The notes under the pieces were generated by a model. It was not told the DNA's origin. It searched no databases and saw only the letters and a program-made list of their open reading frames with translations. Source: JBNKZU01 sp050301795 (GTDB lineage: Bacteria > Pseudomonadota > Gammaproteobacteria > Thiohalomonadales > Thiohalomonadaceae). From it: 64,000 nt of DNA. The position numbers were made by a program, and so were the translations under genes. Location: assembly GCA_050301795.1 (NCBI GenBank), contig JBNKZU010000008.1, positions 5,610 to 69,609 on the forward strand, read 5' to 3'. Positions 19,636-28,603 of this stretch are shown piece by piece; position 1 is the first letter of the stretch; each line of letters begins with the position of its first letter.

Positions 19636-20268
19636 TTAGTTACGTCTGATAATAACCAGATGGCGCTGTTCATTCTCAAGTCCTGGCACCTTCAGTTCGA
19701 TAATACGATCTACTTGATATCCATCCGGTAGATCTTGAAGCTCATCATCGACGCCACCTGCCTTCATCGCATAAAACCGACCCCCAGGTTTTAACAGATG
19801 TGCCGTTACTTCAATCATATCGCTGATTTTGGCAAATGCCCGGCTTAAGATAACATCATACCCTTCATCGGGTCTGAACAGCTCGGCACGTGAATGTACC
19901 ACATCTAATGTGGATAGACCCAATACCCCTTTCATCTGTGTCAGAAATCGGGTCTTTTTTCCGTTACTATCAAGCAGGAACCAGGTCTTCAGTGGAAAAC
20001 AGATCGCCAGTGGGATCCCTGGGAGACCACCACCCGTTCCGATATCGATAAGACGCTCCCCAGCAACATAGGGGGCAATCGCAAGGCTATCGAGCAGGTG
20101 GCGCTTAACCATTTGAATCGGATCACGAATCGATGTCAGATTAAAGCTGCGGTTCCAACGCTCCAAATGCTCAACATAGAGCACCAACTGATCAATCTGA
20201 TGCGTGTTCAGCTCAAGGCCTAGCTTGCTTCTCCCCTTTTCGATCGTCTCGCGTAGGGATTGTGTCAT
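19636..20268 (-). CDS. rsmG: 16S rRNA (guanine-527-N7)-methyltransferase RsmG
   Basis: Methylates G527 of 16S rRNA using SAM. The SAM-binding loop DIGTGGGLPGIPLA begins at residue 75. The 210-residue length is normal. Its ATG overlaps the mnmG stop by 4 nt (ATGA), so translation is coupled. Confidence 0.97.
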   Translation of the reverse strand: MTQSLRETIEKGRSKLGLELNTHQIDQLVLYVEHLERWNRSFNLTSIRDPIQMVKRHLLDSLAIAPYVAGERLIDIGTGGGLPGIPLAICFPLKTWFLLDSNGKKTRFLTQMKGVLGLSTLDVVHSRAELFRPDEGYDVILSRAFAKISDMIEVTAHLLKPGGRFYAMKAGGVDDELQDLPDGYQVDRIIELKVPGLENEQRHLVIIRRN

Positions 20269-22154
20269 TTTACCAATGCCGAGGAGTGGTGTTTTTTAAG
20301 ATGGATCAGCAGTATTGAGATCGCCGCCGGTGTAACTCCCGGCATACGTGATGCCAAACCTATGGTTTGTGGACGTTGCTTTTGCAACTTCTCTTGCACC
20401 TCGGCGGATAGCCCTTTTACCTTAAGATAGTCGAGACTCTCCGGTATTCGTGTCTCTTCATGACGACGCTGGCGTTCAATCTCCTCACTTTGGCGCTCAA
20501 TATATCCGGCATATTTTGCCTGAATCTCGACCTGCTCAATTACAGCGCTATCGGTGCATGGCTCCAGATCCGGAGCAAACTGTAACAGTGTTTGATAATC
20601 CACACCGGGGCGACGCAACAGGTCAATGAGTCGGTGTTCACGGCTTAATGGCTTCTCCAGTAGTGCCTGCTCCTGCTGTTTATCCATTTTACCGGGTCGT
20701 GCCCAGTTGTCGTGAAGGCGCTGCTGTTCACGCTCAATCGATTCGCGCTTCTCTGAAAACCTCTGCCAGCGTATATCATCGACCAACCCCAATCGACGAC
20801 CTGTCTCGGTCAGGCGTAGATCGGCATTATCCTCTCGCAGCAACAAACGATGCTCGGCGCGGCTGGTAAACATCCGATAAGGCTCGCGAGTTCCCTTGGT
20901 GATTAGGTCATCTATCAGAACTCCCAGATAGGCCTCATCCCGACGAGGAGACCACCCCTCCTTTTCTTGTGCCATTAACGATGCATTAACACCTGCTAAC
21001 AGACCTTGAGCTGCTGCCTCTTCATAACCCGTGGTGCCATTGATCTGACCTGCGAAGAAGAGTCCTCGCATTTGATTGGTTTCAAGGGTTGGCTTTAGAT
21101 CCCGCGGATCAAAATAGTCATACTCAATCGCATAACCAGGGCGTGAAATATATGCATTCTCAAAACCCTTCATTGAGCGCACCAGATTGATCTGCACATC
21201 AAATGGCAGGCTGGTCGAGATACCATTGGGGTATAGCTCGTGTGTTGTCAGTCCTTCGGGCTCTACGAAGATCTGGTGAGACGATTTATCGGAAAACCGC
21301 ACCACCTTATCCTCAATAGATGGGCAGTAACGAGGCCCGACCCCCTCAATGACCCCGGAATACATCGGTGAGCGATCAAGACCGCCACGAATAATCTCGT
21401 GAGTCTGTTCATTGGTATGGGTAATGTAGCAACTGATTTGAGCCGGATGTTGTGCAACATCGCCGATAAATGAAAACACCGGCATCGGATCATCACCAGG
21501 TTGTGACTCCAGTACTGAAAAATTGACCGAGCGCCCGTCGATGCGCGGCGGGGTTCCCGTTTTTAGGCGATCCACACGAAAAGGTAATTCACGCAATCGA
21601 CGTGATAAACCATTTGATGGCGGATCACCTGCGCGGCCGCCCTGATAGTTGGCAAGACCGATATGGATCAGCCCTCCAAGAAAGGTTCCTGCAGTCAGTA
21701 CCACTGTTTTTGAATGAAACTTCAGCCCCATCGCCGTTTCAACACCAACGACTCTGTCACCGTCCACAATCAGATCTTCAACCGCTTGCTGAAAAATAGA
21801 GAGGTTTGGCTGGTTCTCTAGTTGGTATCGGATCGCTGCTTTGTAGAGCTGACGATCTGCCTGAGCACGGGTTGCACGAACAGCGGGGCCTTTACTGGCG
21901 TTTAATGTGCGCCACTGAATCCCGGCACGATCTATTGCTGCGCCCATAAAACCCCCGAGCGCATCCACCTCTTTTACCAGATGACCCTTACCGATACCGC
22001 CGATCGCCGGATTACACGACATCTGCCCCAGTGTCTCGATATTGTGTGTCAGCAATAGCGTATTGACGCCTGTGCGCGCAGCAGCAAGCGCCGCCTCGGT
22101 TCCGGCATGACCACCGCCGATGACGATGACATCAAATTGATCTTGATAAAACAT
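20265..22154 (-). CDS. mnmG: tRNA uridine-5-carboxymethylaminomethyl modification enzyme MnmG
   Basis: FAD enzyme that with MnmE modifies wobble uridine-34 of several tRNAs. The FAD-binding GGGHAGTEAA begins at residue 13, followed by the SCNPAIGGIGKGHLV and GTFLGG motifs. Length is 629 residues, as in E. coli. It is the first gene of the mnmG-rsmG-parA-parB run. Confidence 0.98.
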   Translation of the reverse strand: MFYQDQFDVIVIGGGHAGTEAALAAARTGVNTLLLTHNIETLGQMSCNPAIGGIGKGHLVKEVDALGGFMGAAIDRAGIQWRTLNASKGPAVRATRAQADRQLYKAAIRYQLENQPNLSIFQQAVEDLIVDGDRVVGVETAMGLKFHSKTVVLTAGTFLGGLIHIGLANYQGGRAGDPPSNGLSRRLRELPFRVDRLKTGTPPRIDGRSVNFSVLESQPGDDPMPVFSFIGDVAQHPAQISCYITHTNEQTHEIIRGGLDRSPMYSGVIEGVGPRYCPSIEDKVVRFSDKSSHQIFVEPEGLTTHELYPNGISTSLPFDVQINLVRSMKGFENAYISRPGYAIEYDYFDPRDLKPTLETNQMRGLFFAGQINGTTGYEEAAAQGLLAGVNASLMAQEKEGWSPRRDEAYLGVLIDDLITKGTREPYRMFTSRAEHRLLLREDNADLRLTETGRRLGLVDDIRWQRFSEKRESIEREQQRLHDNWARPGKMDKQQEQALLEKPLSREHRLIDLLRRPGVDYQTLLQFAPDLEPCTDSAVIEQVEIQAKYAGYIERQSEEIERQRRHEETRIPESLDYLKVKGLSAEVQEKLQKQRPQTIGLASRMPGVTPAAISILLIHLKKHHSSALVK

Positions 22155-22297
22155 AGCGTTACTGCGCTTAAAAGGGATGGCTATTTTACGGAGTAGTTTG
22201 GATAAAAACCAATAATTATCATTTGGTGATCATTCGCAACCCACTCAGCCCATTATCATGGATGAATATCAGGGAGGTTGTGAGGTTTGGAGGGGTT

Positions 22298-22371
22298 TGG
22301 AGCGGGTGATGGGAATCGAACCCACGCTATCAGCTTGGGAAGCTGAAGTTCTACCATTGAACTACACCCGC
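22298..22371 (-). tRNA. tRNA-Gly (anticodon CCC)
   Basis: The minus strand folds as a complete cloverleaf: acceptor GCGGGTG pairs with CACCCGC, a short D-arm TAGTTCAATGGTAGAA, anticodon loop TTCCCAA (CCC), T-loop GTTCGATTC, and an encoded 3' CCA (22300-22298). Total length is 74 nt with CCA. It reads GGG codons. Confidence 0.95.
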
Positions 22372-22494
22372 GAATTCATTGTCCCGTGCTATTTGTGCTG
22401 TTTAATCTGACAGGATGAAACAAAAATTCGTGAACAATTATAGGTTGTTCTTTTTATAAAAGACATGTCAAACCATCACTTTTAATCAGCCGCG

Positions 22495-24186
22495 CTAAGC
22501 ACTAACCATAACCTGGTTTCTGCCTTGTTTTTTTGCGATTAATAACAGCATATCTGCACGGTTAATGAGTGTTTTTAGGCTATCATCAGACTCCATATAT
22601 TCTGCTACGCCGATGCTAACCGTCAATGAAATTGGTGTTGCGCCTTTTTTTTCAATTATCGGCGTATTTTGAATCTTTAACTGGATACGCTCTGCAAAGA
22701 TTGACGCTTTTTCCAGCGACGTTTCAGGCATCAGTAACACAAATTCATCACCACCCCAACGAGCGAGCAGATCTGAATCACGTGTTTGCATTTGAAGAAT
22801 ATGTGAGATCTTCGCCAGTGCTTCGTCACCAACATTGTGACCAAAGCGATCATTGATCTCTTTAAAATGATCAAAATCCAGAATCATCAAACTCATGGTG
22901 CGCTTGCTTCTTGCTGCTAATGCTAAGTATGGCTTTGTTGCATGAATAAATGCCCGACGATTCATTAAACCCGTTAAGGGATCATGTGCTGCCAGATACT
23001 CGACCTTCAGGCTTGTTATTTTCTGCTTATGAAGCAGTTCGGACATACCAATACCGAGCAAGACCGCCTCAACCATGATACTCACTTCAGAGGCATGAAA
23101 CGTCACATAAGAGTAAGGAATAACGTCATAAGCTGAGAATAAGGTCAGCAACATCCCTGTCATACCAATGAATACTGCAACCAGGAAAAACCCTGCGGCT
23201 TCCCATTTCCTCATCACCCCATAAAAACCGATGGCTACCATAATCACGGTAAAGGTTGAAAAAAATATCAGATCAAAAACACCTGCAACGTATTGGTTAC
23301 CGAGAATAAGACTACCAATAATCAGCGCACTCCAGACACCACACCAAATAAGGATGGCTCGCCATAAACGATTTGCATAAAGTCGAAGCTGAAAATAGGA
23401 ACTGGCAAAGAGTAGACCACTAACCCCACAGGCCAATATGAAGGTCCAACTGATATGATCTCGGAGTTGGCCACTATTTGGTCCAAGCCAGGCGGTGAGC
23501 TGCCCTGAGTGGCTGAGATTTAGGATAACGAATGATAGGATGTAGCCTACATAAAAGAGCAGGCTATATTGTTCAAGACTTCGAGATAGAATGACATTGT
23601 AGATCGCTAACGCCAGAAGGAATCCATATAGAAGACCATAATAAACCGAAACAATACGATTTCTTTCGTCCGCTTTCACTTTTGAATCCACAACAACAAA
23701 GAGATCAAAGACTGCCGTCGACTCTGCGCGAAACCATATCTCATTCACTCCAGCGGTCATTAATGTGTTGTACAGAAAGCCAACGCTCGGAAAAAAACCT
23801 TGCATCTCTGCTGTTTCATCACCGCTTCTCCAGACCTTGATTCCCTCTTTTGTATCCTGATAGATGTCCAGATAATCGATCCAACTTGAGCCAACCGCAA
23901 TTTGATTGATCTGTTCGACTGGGTTTTCTATCGTGAGGTGACCCCAAACTGGCGGGGCAAAGAGTCCGAAGGAACATACTCCACTTGTAACGGTCTCGAC
24001 CTGGCCGGTCAAGAATCGCTCCTGTGCCTGCTTTAATGATAAAGGTGTTGCATTTGGATCTTCTTGAAATATCTCAAAATGAATGATTGAAGGCGCAGTT
24101 GTACCATTCTGCTCATTCGCAACAGATTCTGTAGCTATCAGAATATTTGTTAAAACAAGCAAAATAATGATTCGAAAGATCTTCAA
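22495..24186 (-). CDS. Membrane diguanylate cyclase (7TMR-DISM-GGDEF)
   Basis: Predicted to make cyclic-di-GMP from GTP. Residues 1-23 are a signal peptide, about 33-165 a periplasmic 7TMR-DISMED2-like sensor domain, about 178-385 seven transmembrane helices, and about 395-560 a GGDEF domain. The active-site GGDEF is intact at 478-482. An inhibitory I-site RDSD lies at 469-472, exactly five residues upstream, so product feedback is expected. The ligand of the sensor domain is unknown. The gene stands alone between the tRNA and the RiPP island. Confidence 0.93.
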   Translation of the reverse strand: MKIFRIIILLVLTNILIATESVANEQNGTTAPSIIHFEIFQEDPNATPLSLKQAQERFLTGQVETVTSGVCSFGLFAPPVWGHLTIENPVEQINQIAVGSSWIDYLDIYQDTKEGIKVWRSGDETAEMQGFFPSVGFLYNTLMTAGVNEIWFRAESTAVFDLFVVVDSKVKADERNRIVSVYYGLLYGFLLALAIYNVILSRSLEQYSLLFYVGYILSFVILNLSHSGQLTAWLGPNSGQLRDHISWTFILACGVSGLLFASSYFQLRLYANRLWRAILIWCGVWSALIIGSLILGNQYVAGVFDLIFFSTFTVIMVAIGFYGVMRKWEAAGFFLVAVFIGMTGMLLTLFSAYDVIPYSYVTFHASEVSIMVEAVLLGIGMSELLHKQKITSLKVEYLAAHDPLTGLMNRRAFIHATKPYLALAARSKRTMSLMILDFDHFKEINDRFGHNVGDEALAKISHILQMQTRDSDLLARWGGDEFVLLMPETSLEKASIFAERIQLKIQNTPIIEKKGATPISLTVSIGVAEYMESDDSLKTLINRADMLLLIAKKQGRNQVMVSA

Positions 24187-24550
24187 CCCTACTCTCCTGA
24201 CAGATTGTTCTTCTGATATAGATCTCTATCTCTCTCTTCTAAGGATTTTATTGAGCTTTTTTTACAGACTATTTCATTATAGGTTAAATATCAGGGACGA
24301 AAAGAGGGCATCTGATACATACAGGAGGGTGATGACATTAACTGGCACCTGATTAGTTTGCTTATCAGGCGATAGCGGGTTGAATCCGCGCCATAATGAT
24401 AAAGTTCGTGGAAATAATTAACGGAAACAAGCACCACTTGGCCTTCAACGGCGCAGATAATGTAACTACTCACCTGACGTGATTGATTTAAAAATAGTTA
24501 CCCAAGTAGCTCCCCTGTTGATTCCCTACGATTATTCCCAGAAATCTATT
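24187..24550. other. Intergenic stretch at the left edge of the RiPP island
   Basis: This 364-bp gap has no convincing gene. It holds a small inverted repeat CCTGAT/ATCAGG (24348-24369) and, at 24375-24389, a short stem-loop resembling a tRNA T-arm without the rest of a tRNA. Promoter elements for the diguanylate cyclase are presumably in its left part but I cannot pinpoint them. Confidence 0.5.
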
Positions 24551-25795
24551 TCATTCATCATCAACACCCTGAAATAGACTAATAAACACACCATCCTGTT
24601 GCAAAAGAGGTTGTTTACCCATCTGGTGCGCTGCCACTCCCCAATTAATATTGCCTTCAATCAAATATACCCCCTGATCAGTGAGCGCCAGATCCCAACC
24701 GATGGTTTTAGTATTCGGGCAGTATTGATGAGCATGGATAACTGTTTCAATAACATTGTTCCATTGAGGTAATAATTGGTGGTATAGCAGTGAGATATCT
24801 ACTGGAGCACTTCTTTCCGGCATTTTTAAAACCCTTGCAGGTAACACTTCTCCACTATGTATATCAATCGGCAGAGGAATCACAACATTCAAACCAGCCA
24901 CAGGTATTTCAAGCAATGCTAACAGCGGTACAACGACATGATGGCCATCAATACCCGTTATAAAACGAATCGTTGCCAATTGCCCATTCTGACAATAAGG
25001 TGCAATGAGTGCATGATTTTGTAACAAAGGCTGAATTAGCAGGCTTTGTTGGGAAAGCTGTTGTTGTAGATGATCCAAAATAGCCTGTTTATCATCAAAG
25101 TTTTTTTCCGCTCTCAGGCTGTAGCTATTATCTTGCTTAGAATAAATAAGCTCATAGCACCCTTCTTTACGGCTTCCCCTTACCGGCTTAAGAAACAGCG
25201 ATTGTTTTTTCCATAAATCAGATGGCTCTATTTTTGAGTCCTGCTTTAACTTGGCAATGGTGTTAATCACTGGCAGGCCTGTCTGCTGCATCTGCTCGGC
25301 AAAGTAGACCTTGTCGCTCAATAATCGACTCTCTTCATCTGTCATATCAGGTGACTGTGCCTGGTGCCATGCTGGCAGTTCATGGGTATAGATATAATCC
25401 AGCCACTGGGACTCTTTTTGTGAATAGAGCCGATACTGGTAATAGAACCGTGGTGGTATGGTGTGGACAAACGTCAAAAGCAGCAGCTCAAATAGTTGCC
25501 TAGAGGCACTTTTTGAAATGGTTTGCGGGTGTTTTTTTCTTACGACAAACCAGCTTTTAAAGAACATATTCCACCCAAACCATAGATACCAAAGGGTGTA
25601 GTTATAAATTGCCATTAACCACCACAAGGGTCGGGGTAGTTGTGGCCATGCTTTTTTTAACGCCTGCTTGTGGGTTTGTATCGCCAGTGACTGATTAGGT
25701 AACAGATAACGCCAACTAAGAATGGCAAAGGGTATTTTTCTAAACAGGATCTTGTTTTTAAACTGCTGCCACTGCTTAAGAAAACGGCTCTTCAC
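24551..25795 (-). CDS. ATP-grasp protein (sugar-transfer-associated type)
   Basis: A 414-residue protein whose C-terminal two thirds looks like an ATP-grasp ligase: DKVYFAEQMQQTGLPVI, the ATP-binding lysine in LFLKPVRGSRKEG, and the metal-binding end TIGWDLALTDQGVYLIEGN. The pattern resembles the ATPgrasp_ST (alpha-L-glutamate ligase-related) family. The N-terminal 130 residues are basic and aromatic-rich with a hydrophobic stretch near 58-85, suggesting membrane association. It overlaps the ABC transporter stop by 4 nt, so it is translated with the export gene. Its substrate is unknown; peptide ligation or tailoring of the RiPP is possible. Confidence 0.75.
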   Translation of the reverse strand: MKSRFLKQWQQFKNKILFRKIPFAILSWRYLLPNQSLAIQTHKQALKKAWPQLPRPLWWLMAIYNYTLWYLWFGWNMFFKSWFVVRKKHPQTISKSASRQLFELLLLTFVHTIPPRFYYQYRLYSQKESQWLDYIYTHELPAWHQAQSPDMTDEESRLLSDKVYFAEQMQQTGLPVINTIAKLKQDSKIEPSDLWKKQSLFLKPVRGSRKEGCYELIYSKQDNSYSLRAEKNFDDKQAILDHLQQQLSQQSLLIQPLLQNHALIAPYCQNGQLATIRFITGIDGHHVVVPLLALLEIPVAGLNVVIPLPIDIHSGEVLPARVLKMPERSAPVDISLLYHQLLPQWNNVIETVIHAHQYCPNTKTIGWDLALTDQGVYLIEGNINWGVAAHQMGKQPLLQQDGVFISLFQGVDDE

Positions 25796-27501
25796 GCAGA
25801 AGCTCCAAGTCTAATGCGTTTATCCGCATGAGCAATCGTCGTCTCGCGGTGAGCGATAATGAGTATGGTCAGTTTACCGTGAAGATGCTTAAGCGCCTGG
25901 CGGATCTTTAGTTCATTGTCATGATCCAGAGCACTGGTGGCCTCGTCGAGAATCAGCAATTGTGGTTTTGAAAGTAGTGCCCGAGCTAAAGCCAGTCGTT
26001 GGCGCTCACCACCAGAGAGTCTGACACCTCGATCCCCAATCACCGTATCCAAACCCTGAGGCAAAGCCTTAACAAAATCATCTGCTGCTACCTGATTTAA
26101 CGCTTCCCATAGCTCATCATCTGTCAGGGGTTTGCTTGATACCCAACTGAGGTTTTCACGAATGGTGGTATGAAACAGGAAAACCTCCTGAGTCACATAA
26201 GCAACATGGTTACGCCAGGCGAGACGAATTTCATCAGTTAGTGCGGTTTCATCACTATAGATAACCCCGGAGTCGGCAACCAGTAAACCTGCAATCAGAT
26301 CAGCTAAGGTCGATTTACCCGCTCCTGAATGTCCTACCAGCGCTATAGTCTCATTTTTTTCTATCTCAAAAGAGAGATTTTCAAAAACTGGCTTTTCTTT
26401 ATTCGGATAGGTGTAGCTTAATGCTTGTACGCTAATTTTCTGTTTAAGCTCAGGACAGTGGGCGTTGATGTGATGTGGTTCCTGTGCAATTTCACATTGT
26501 TGTTGCATCTGTTCTATATCTTTAAAAGACGGTAGTTTGTGCAGTAGCTGTTGATAGTTTTTCTGTATAGAAGAGATCTGTGGTAGCAGGCGTGAAAATA
26601 TAACCAGCAATAGCAATATAGTTGCCAGGGGAATAACCAAAACCGAATGAGCCACATAAAAAAAGAGGCTGAAAGCTGCCACCGAACTAACCAGTGAGAT
26701 CCACTGGGTTATCGCATTTAAGCGCGCAAAAGCCAGTTGTTGTGCTTCAAGAGTATGGCTGATTTTCTGAAGTTGATCGCCATAATAGTGTTCACTGGCA
26801 TAACTTTTAATCATCTTCAAGCTGCCTAGCTGTTCATTAAGCATTTGAAAGATTGATTTATAGCCTTGCAACTGAGTTTTCCCTGAGCCATAGATTAAAC
26901 GGTTAACCGGAAGAAGAATAACAATTAATACTACCGCCACCAGTAGTGCCAGCAAGCTCATCTTCCATGAAAGCAACATTGCCAGGATAATCATCACCAA
27001 GGTTATTACCAGTTGGCTAAGCAGATTTAACATCAGGTTTGAAGCATGCCCCACTGCCTGCACCTGTCCTGACAAGCTGTGTATAAAATCGGACATCTTA
27101 TGTTGAATGATAAACTGCCAGTGGCAGTGTAAAAGACTGCGGTATAGTCTGTTACGTAAATATCCTATATACGCCTGCTGGATGGAGGTTGATTTAAGCG
27201 TGAGCTGATAACGAAGTGTGGCGATAGCTGCAATGATGACGATATAGCTAATTAGAACATTAATAAGATCAGGCTGAATATTTAAAGTTGAAAAAACATT
27301 TTGCGCAAAGTCAGAAATGCTATTTTGGGATCCCCCTGCAATTTTAAAACCGACCACCTGTAGCAATGGGATAATAAAGAGTAAACCTATGCCTGCTGTT
27401 AACCCCTGTAACAACATCAATACCAGAATGGTAGTTTGTTTCCACGAATTAAATAGATAGAACTTTTTAAATGCCAGCCATAACTGCTTAAAATTCTTCA
27501 T
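25792..27501 (-). CDS. ABC exporter, fused permease-ATPase (lasso D-type)
   Basis: A 569-residue half-transporter: about six transmembrane helices within residues 20-310, then an ATPase domain with Walker A GHSGAGKST (390-398), signature LSGGERQR (495-502), Walker B LLILDE (515-520) and H-loop His551. There is no N-terminal C39 peptidase domain, as expected if the leader is removed by the adjacent B2 protein. Position next to B2 and B1 matches the D gene of lasso-peptide clusters, which exports the product and gives immunity. Confidence 0.9.
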   Translation of the reverse strand: MKNFKQLWLAFKKFYLFNSWKQTTILVLMLLQGLTAGIGLLFIIPLLQVVGFKIAGGSQNSISDFAQNVFSTLNIQPDLINVLISYIVIIAAIATLRYQLTLKSTSIQQAYIGYLRNRLYRSLLHCHWQFIIQHKMSDFIHSLSGQVQAVGHASNLMLNLLSQLVITLVMIILAMLLSWKMSLLALLVAVVLIVILLPVNRLIYGSGKTQLQGYKSIFQMLNEQLGSLKMIKSYASEHYYGDQLQKISHTLEAQQLAFARLNAITQWISLVSSVAAFSLFFYVAHSVLVIPLATILLLLVIFSRLLPQISSIQKNYQQLLHKLPSFKDIEQMQQQCEIAQEPHHINAHCPELKQKISVQALSYTYPNKEKPVFENLSFEIEKNETIALVGHSGAGKSTLADLIAGLLVADSGVIYSDETALTDEIRLAWRNHVAYVTQEVFLFHTTIRENLSWVSSKPLTDDELWEALNQVAADDFVKALPQGLDTVIGDRGVRLSGGERQRLALARALLSKPQLLILDEATSALDHDNELKIRQALKHLHGKLTILIIAHRETTIAHADKRIRLGASA

Positions 27502-27505
27502 AATG

Positions 27506-28009
27506 CTAGTGCACGATATTTTTCAGTGAAGGAGAAACAAAGGTCGCCGTCAAACCATAAGCACGATGCCCTTCACCTCCAGCAACAATCCATCGACCAA
27601 CTTTAACCCAGGCATGAGCTTTCATTGGCTCTTTGGGATCCTCTGTTAATCTGGCGCCCAGGTGCATTACATAGGGGATACGATAATAATTAAGTACTGT
27701 TTTAACCATCAGCGCCTGTACCAGACATTTTGACTCCCAGGGCGTGTACTTTGCTGTCATCTCAGCAATTCTTCCCAGGCGCCATGCCGTCATCTGCTCT
27801 TTTGCAGAGACAAGAGGTGAAAGCTGAGTGTTCTGATAATAAACGCCATAAAAACGTGATAACCATTTAAACGGCAGCAACAATATCGCCGCCCGAAGAA
27901 GCCCACTATACGGATAAAAGAGAAAAAGCCATATTTTTTCTCTAAGTGGAAGTTTTAGGACTGTTTTTAGCTTTTTTAACAGTTTCTGAAACATGGTTTC
28001 AGGAAACAA
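27506..28009 (-). CDS. Lasso peptide biosynthesis B2 protein (leader peptidase)
   Basis: Transglutaminase-like cysteine protease predicted to cut the leader from the precursor. In 167 residues it has the family pattern: a basic/hydrophobic N-terminus, Cys95 in PWESKCLVQALM and His132 in AHAWVKVG. The third catalytic acid usually placed just after the HAWV motif is not obvious here. It overlaps the upstream PqqD-like gene by 11 nt. It is the only B2 gene in the island, so it must serve both cyclase modules if both are active. Confidence 0.88.
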   Translation of the reverse strand: MFPETMFQKLLKKLKTVLKLPLREKIWLFLFYPYSGLLRAAILLLPFKWLSRFYGVYYQNTQLSPLVSAKEQMTAWRLGRIAEMTAKYTPWESKCLVQALMVKTVLNYYRIPYVMHLGARLTEDPKEPMKAHAWVKVGRWIVAGGEGHRAYGLTATFVSPSLKNIVH

Positions 28010-28277
28010 TAATCAGTTTATCTTCGGCCATTTTTTCTAAAAACACAGTGACGTCACTCTGACACTGCTCTTTTTCAACTTCATATTCATCCATTATTTG
28101 TGCAACTAATGTGTCAATCGTTACCGGTGTCTCTATCAGCTCCCATATTCGGCTGGCAATCACATCCAGGCCATGATATTCACCGCTATCAATGCTCATC
28201 ATGACGGTTTCGCCGTCAATTTCAGCATGGATGAAATCCGAGTTTTGTTGAATGGTGCTTTCAGGCGTTAGGTTCAT
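27999..28277 (-). CDS. PqqD-like RRE protein (lasso B1), copy 1
   Basis: A 92-residue RiPP recognition element of the PqqD fold: strands EIDGETVMMSIDSGEYHGLD, then helices ASRIWELIETPVTIDTLVAQ and a C-terminal helical part. Such proteins bind the leader and present it to B2 and the cyclase. It overlaps B2, the classical split B1-B2 arrangement. It is clearly related to the plus-strand copy at 32518. Confidence 0.88.
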   Translation of the reverse strand: MNLTPESTIQQNSDFIHAEIDGETVMMSIDSGEYHGLDVIASRIWELIETPVTIDTLVAQIMDEYEVEKEQCQSDVTVFLEKMAEDKLIIVS

Positions 28278-28603
28278 TGTGATTTTCCAGTAATAATTTT
28301 GTTACAAAATGGTACGTAGATCTAATGGATAGTTCAAATCTTGATCGGCTTTCGTTATTGTTTTCTATAATCTTAATATCCAAAATATATAGTGAATTGA
28401 TAGATGAGATCCGAGAAGGAACCAGTGAACATATGTATTGGGAAATAATCGATTTATAGAGCAAACACAATAAATATTAGGACAACAAGTCAGTCATGGG
28501 GAGTATGTTCGTTCTTCAAAACACTCACTGCTTCTGCACTGCCCTGTCAAAATAAAGGAAAGCGTCTCCCTAATAATCTTCTTTTATTATCACTTTAGTA
28601 CAA
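28278..28603. other. Gap between cyclase 1 and B1
   Basis: This 326-bp A+T-rich gap is where a precursor gene could lie, but neither strand has an ORF with lasso-leader features. A 69-codon frame (28261-28470, minus) and a 19-codon plus-strand frame at 28496 are present; neither has the W/Y-x2-P motif, a Thr at -2 or an acceptor Glu/Asp in a suitable place. It probably carries the promoter for B1-B2-exporter-ATP-grasp. Confidence 0.5.

Noticed and set aside
17690..19640. parS site near parAB
   Set aside because: No copy of the 16-bp parS palindrome was seen by eye in this part of the window; a pattern search allowing mismatches would be decisive.
22155..22494. Replication origin upstream of mnmG
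   Set aside because: The location is plausible by synteny but I saw no cluster of DnaA boxes or A+T-rich 13-mers; the only supported feature there is the tRNA-Gly.
24375..24389. tRNA T-arm-like stem-loop as an integration site remnant
   Set aside because: Only a 4-bp stem with a 7-nt loop; no acceptor or anticodon arm and no matching direct repeat found at the other island edge.
28261..28470. Minus-strand 69-residue ORF as possible precursor for module 1
   Set aside because: No leader motif, no Thr at -2, random-looking composition, and it overlaps the B1 start out of frame.
28496..28555. Plus-strand 19-residue Cys-containing micro-ORF
   Set aside because: Weak ribosome site and no leader; too short for the known precursor types of this machinery.
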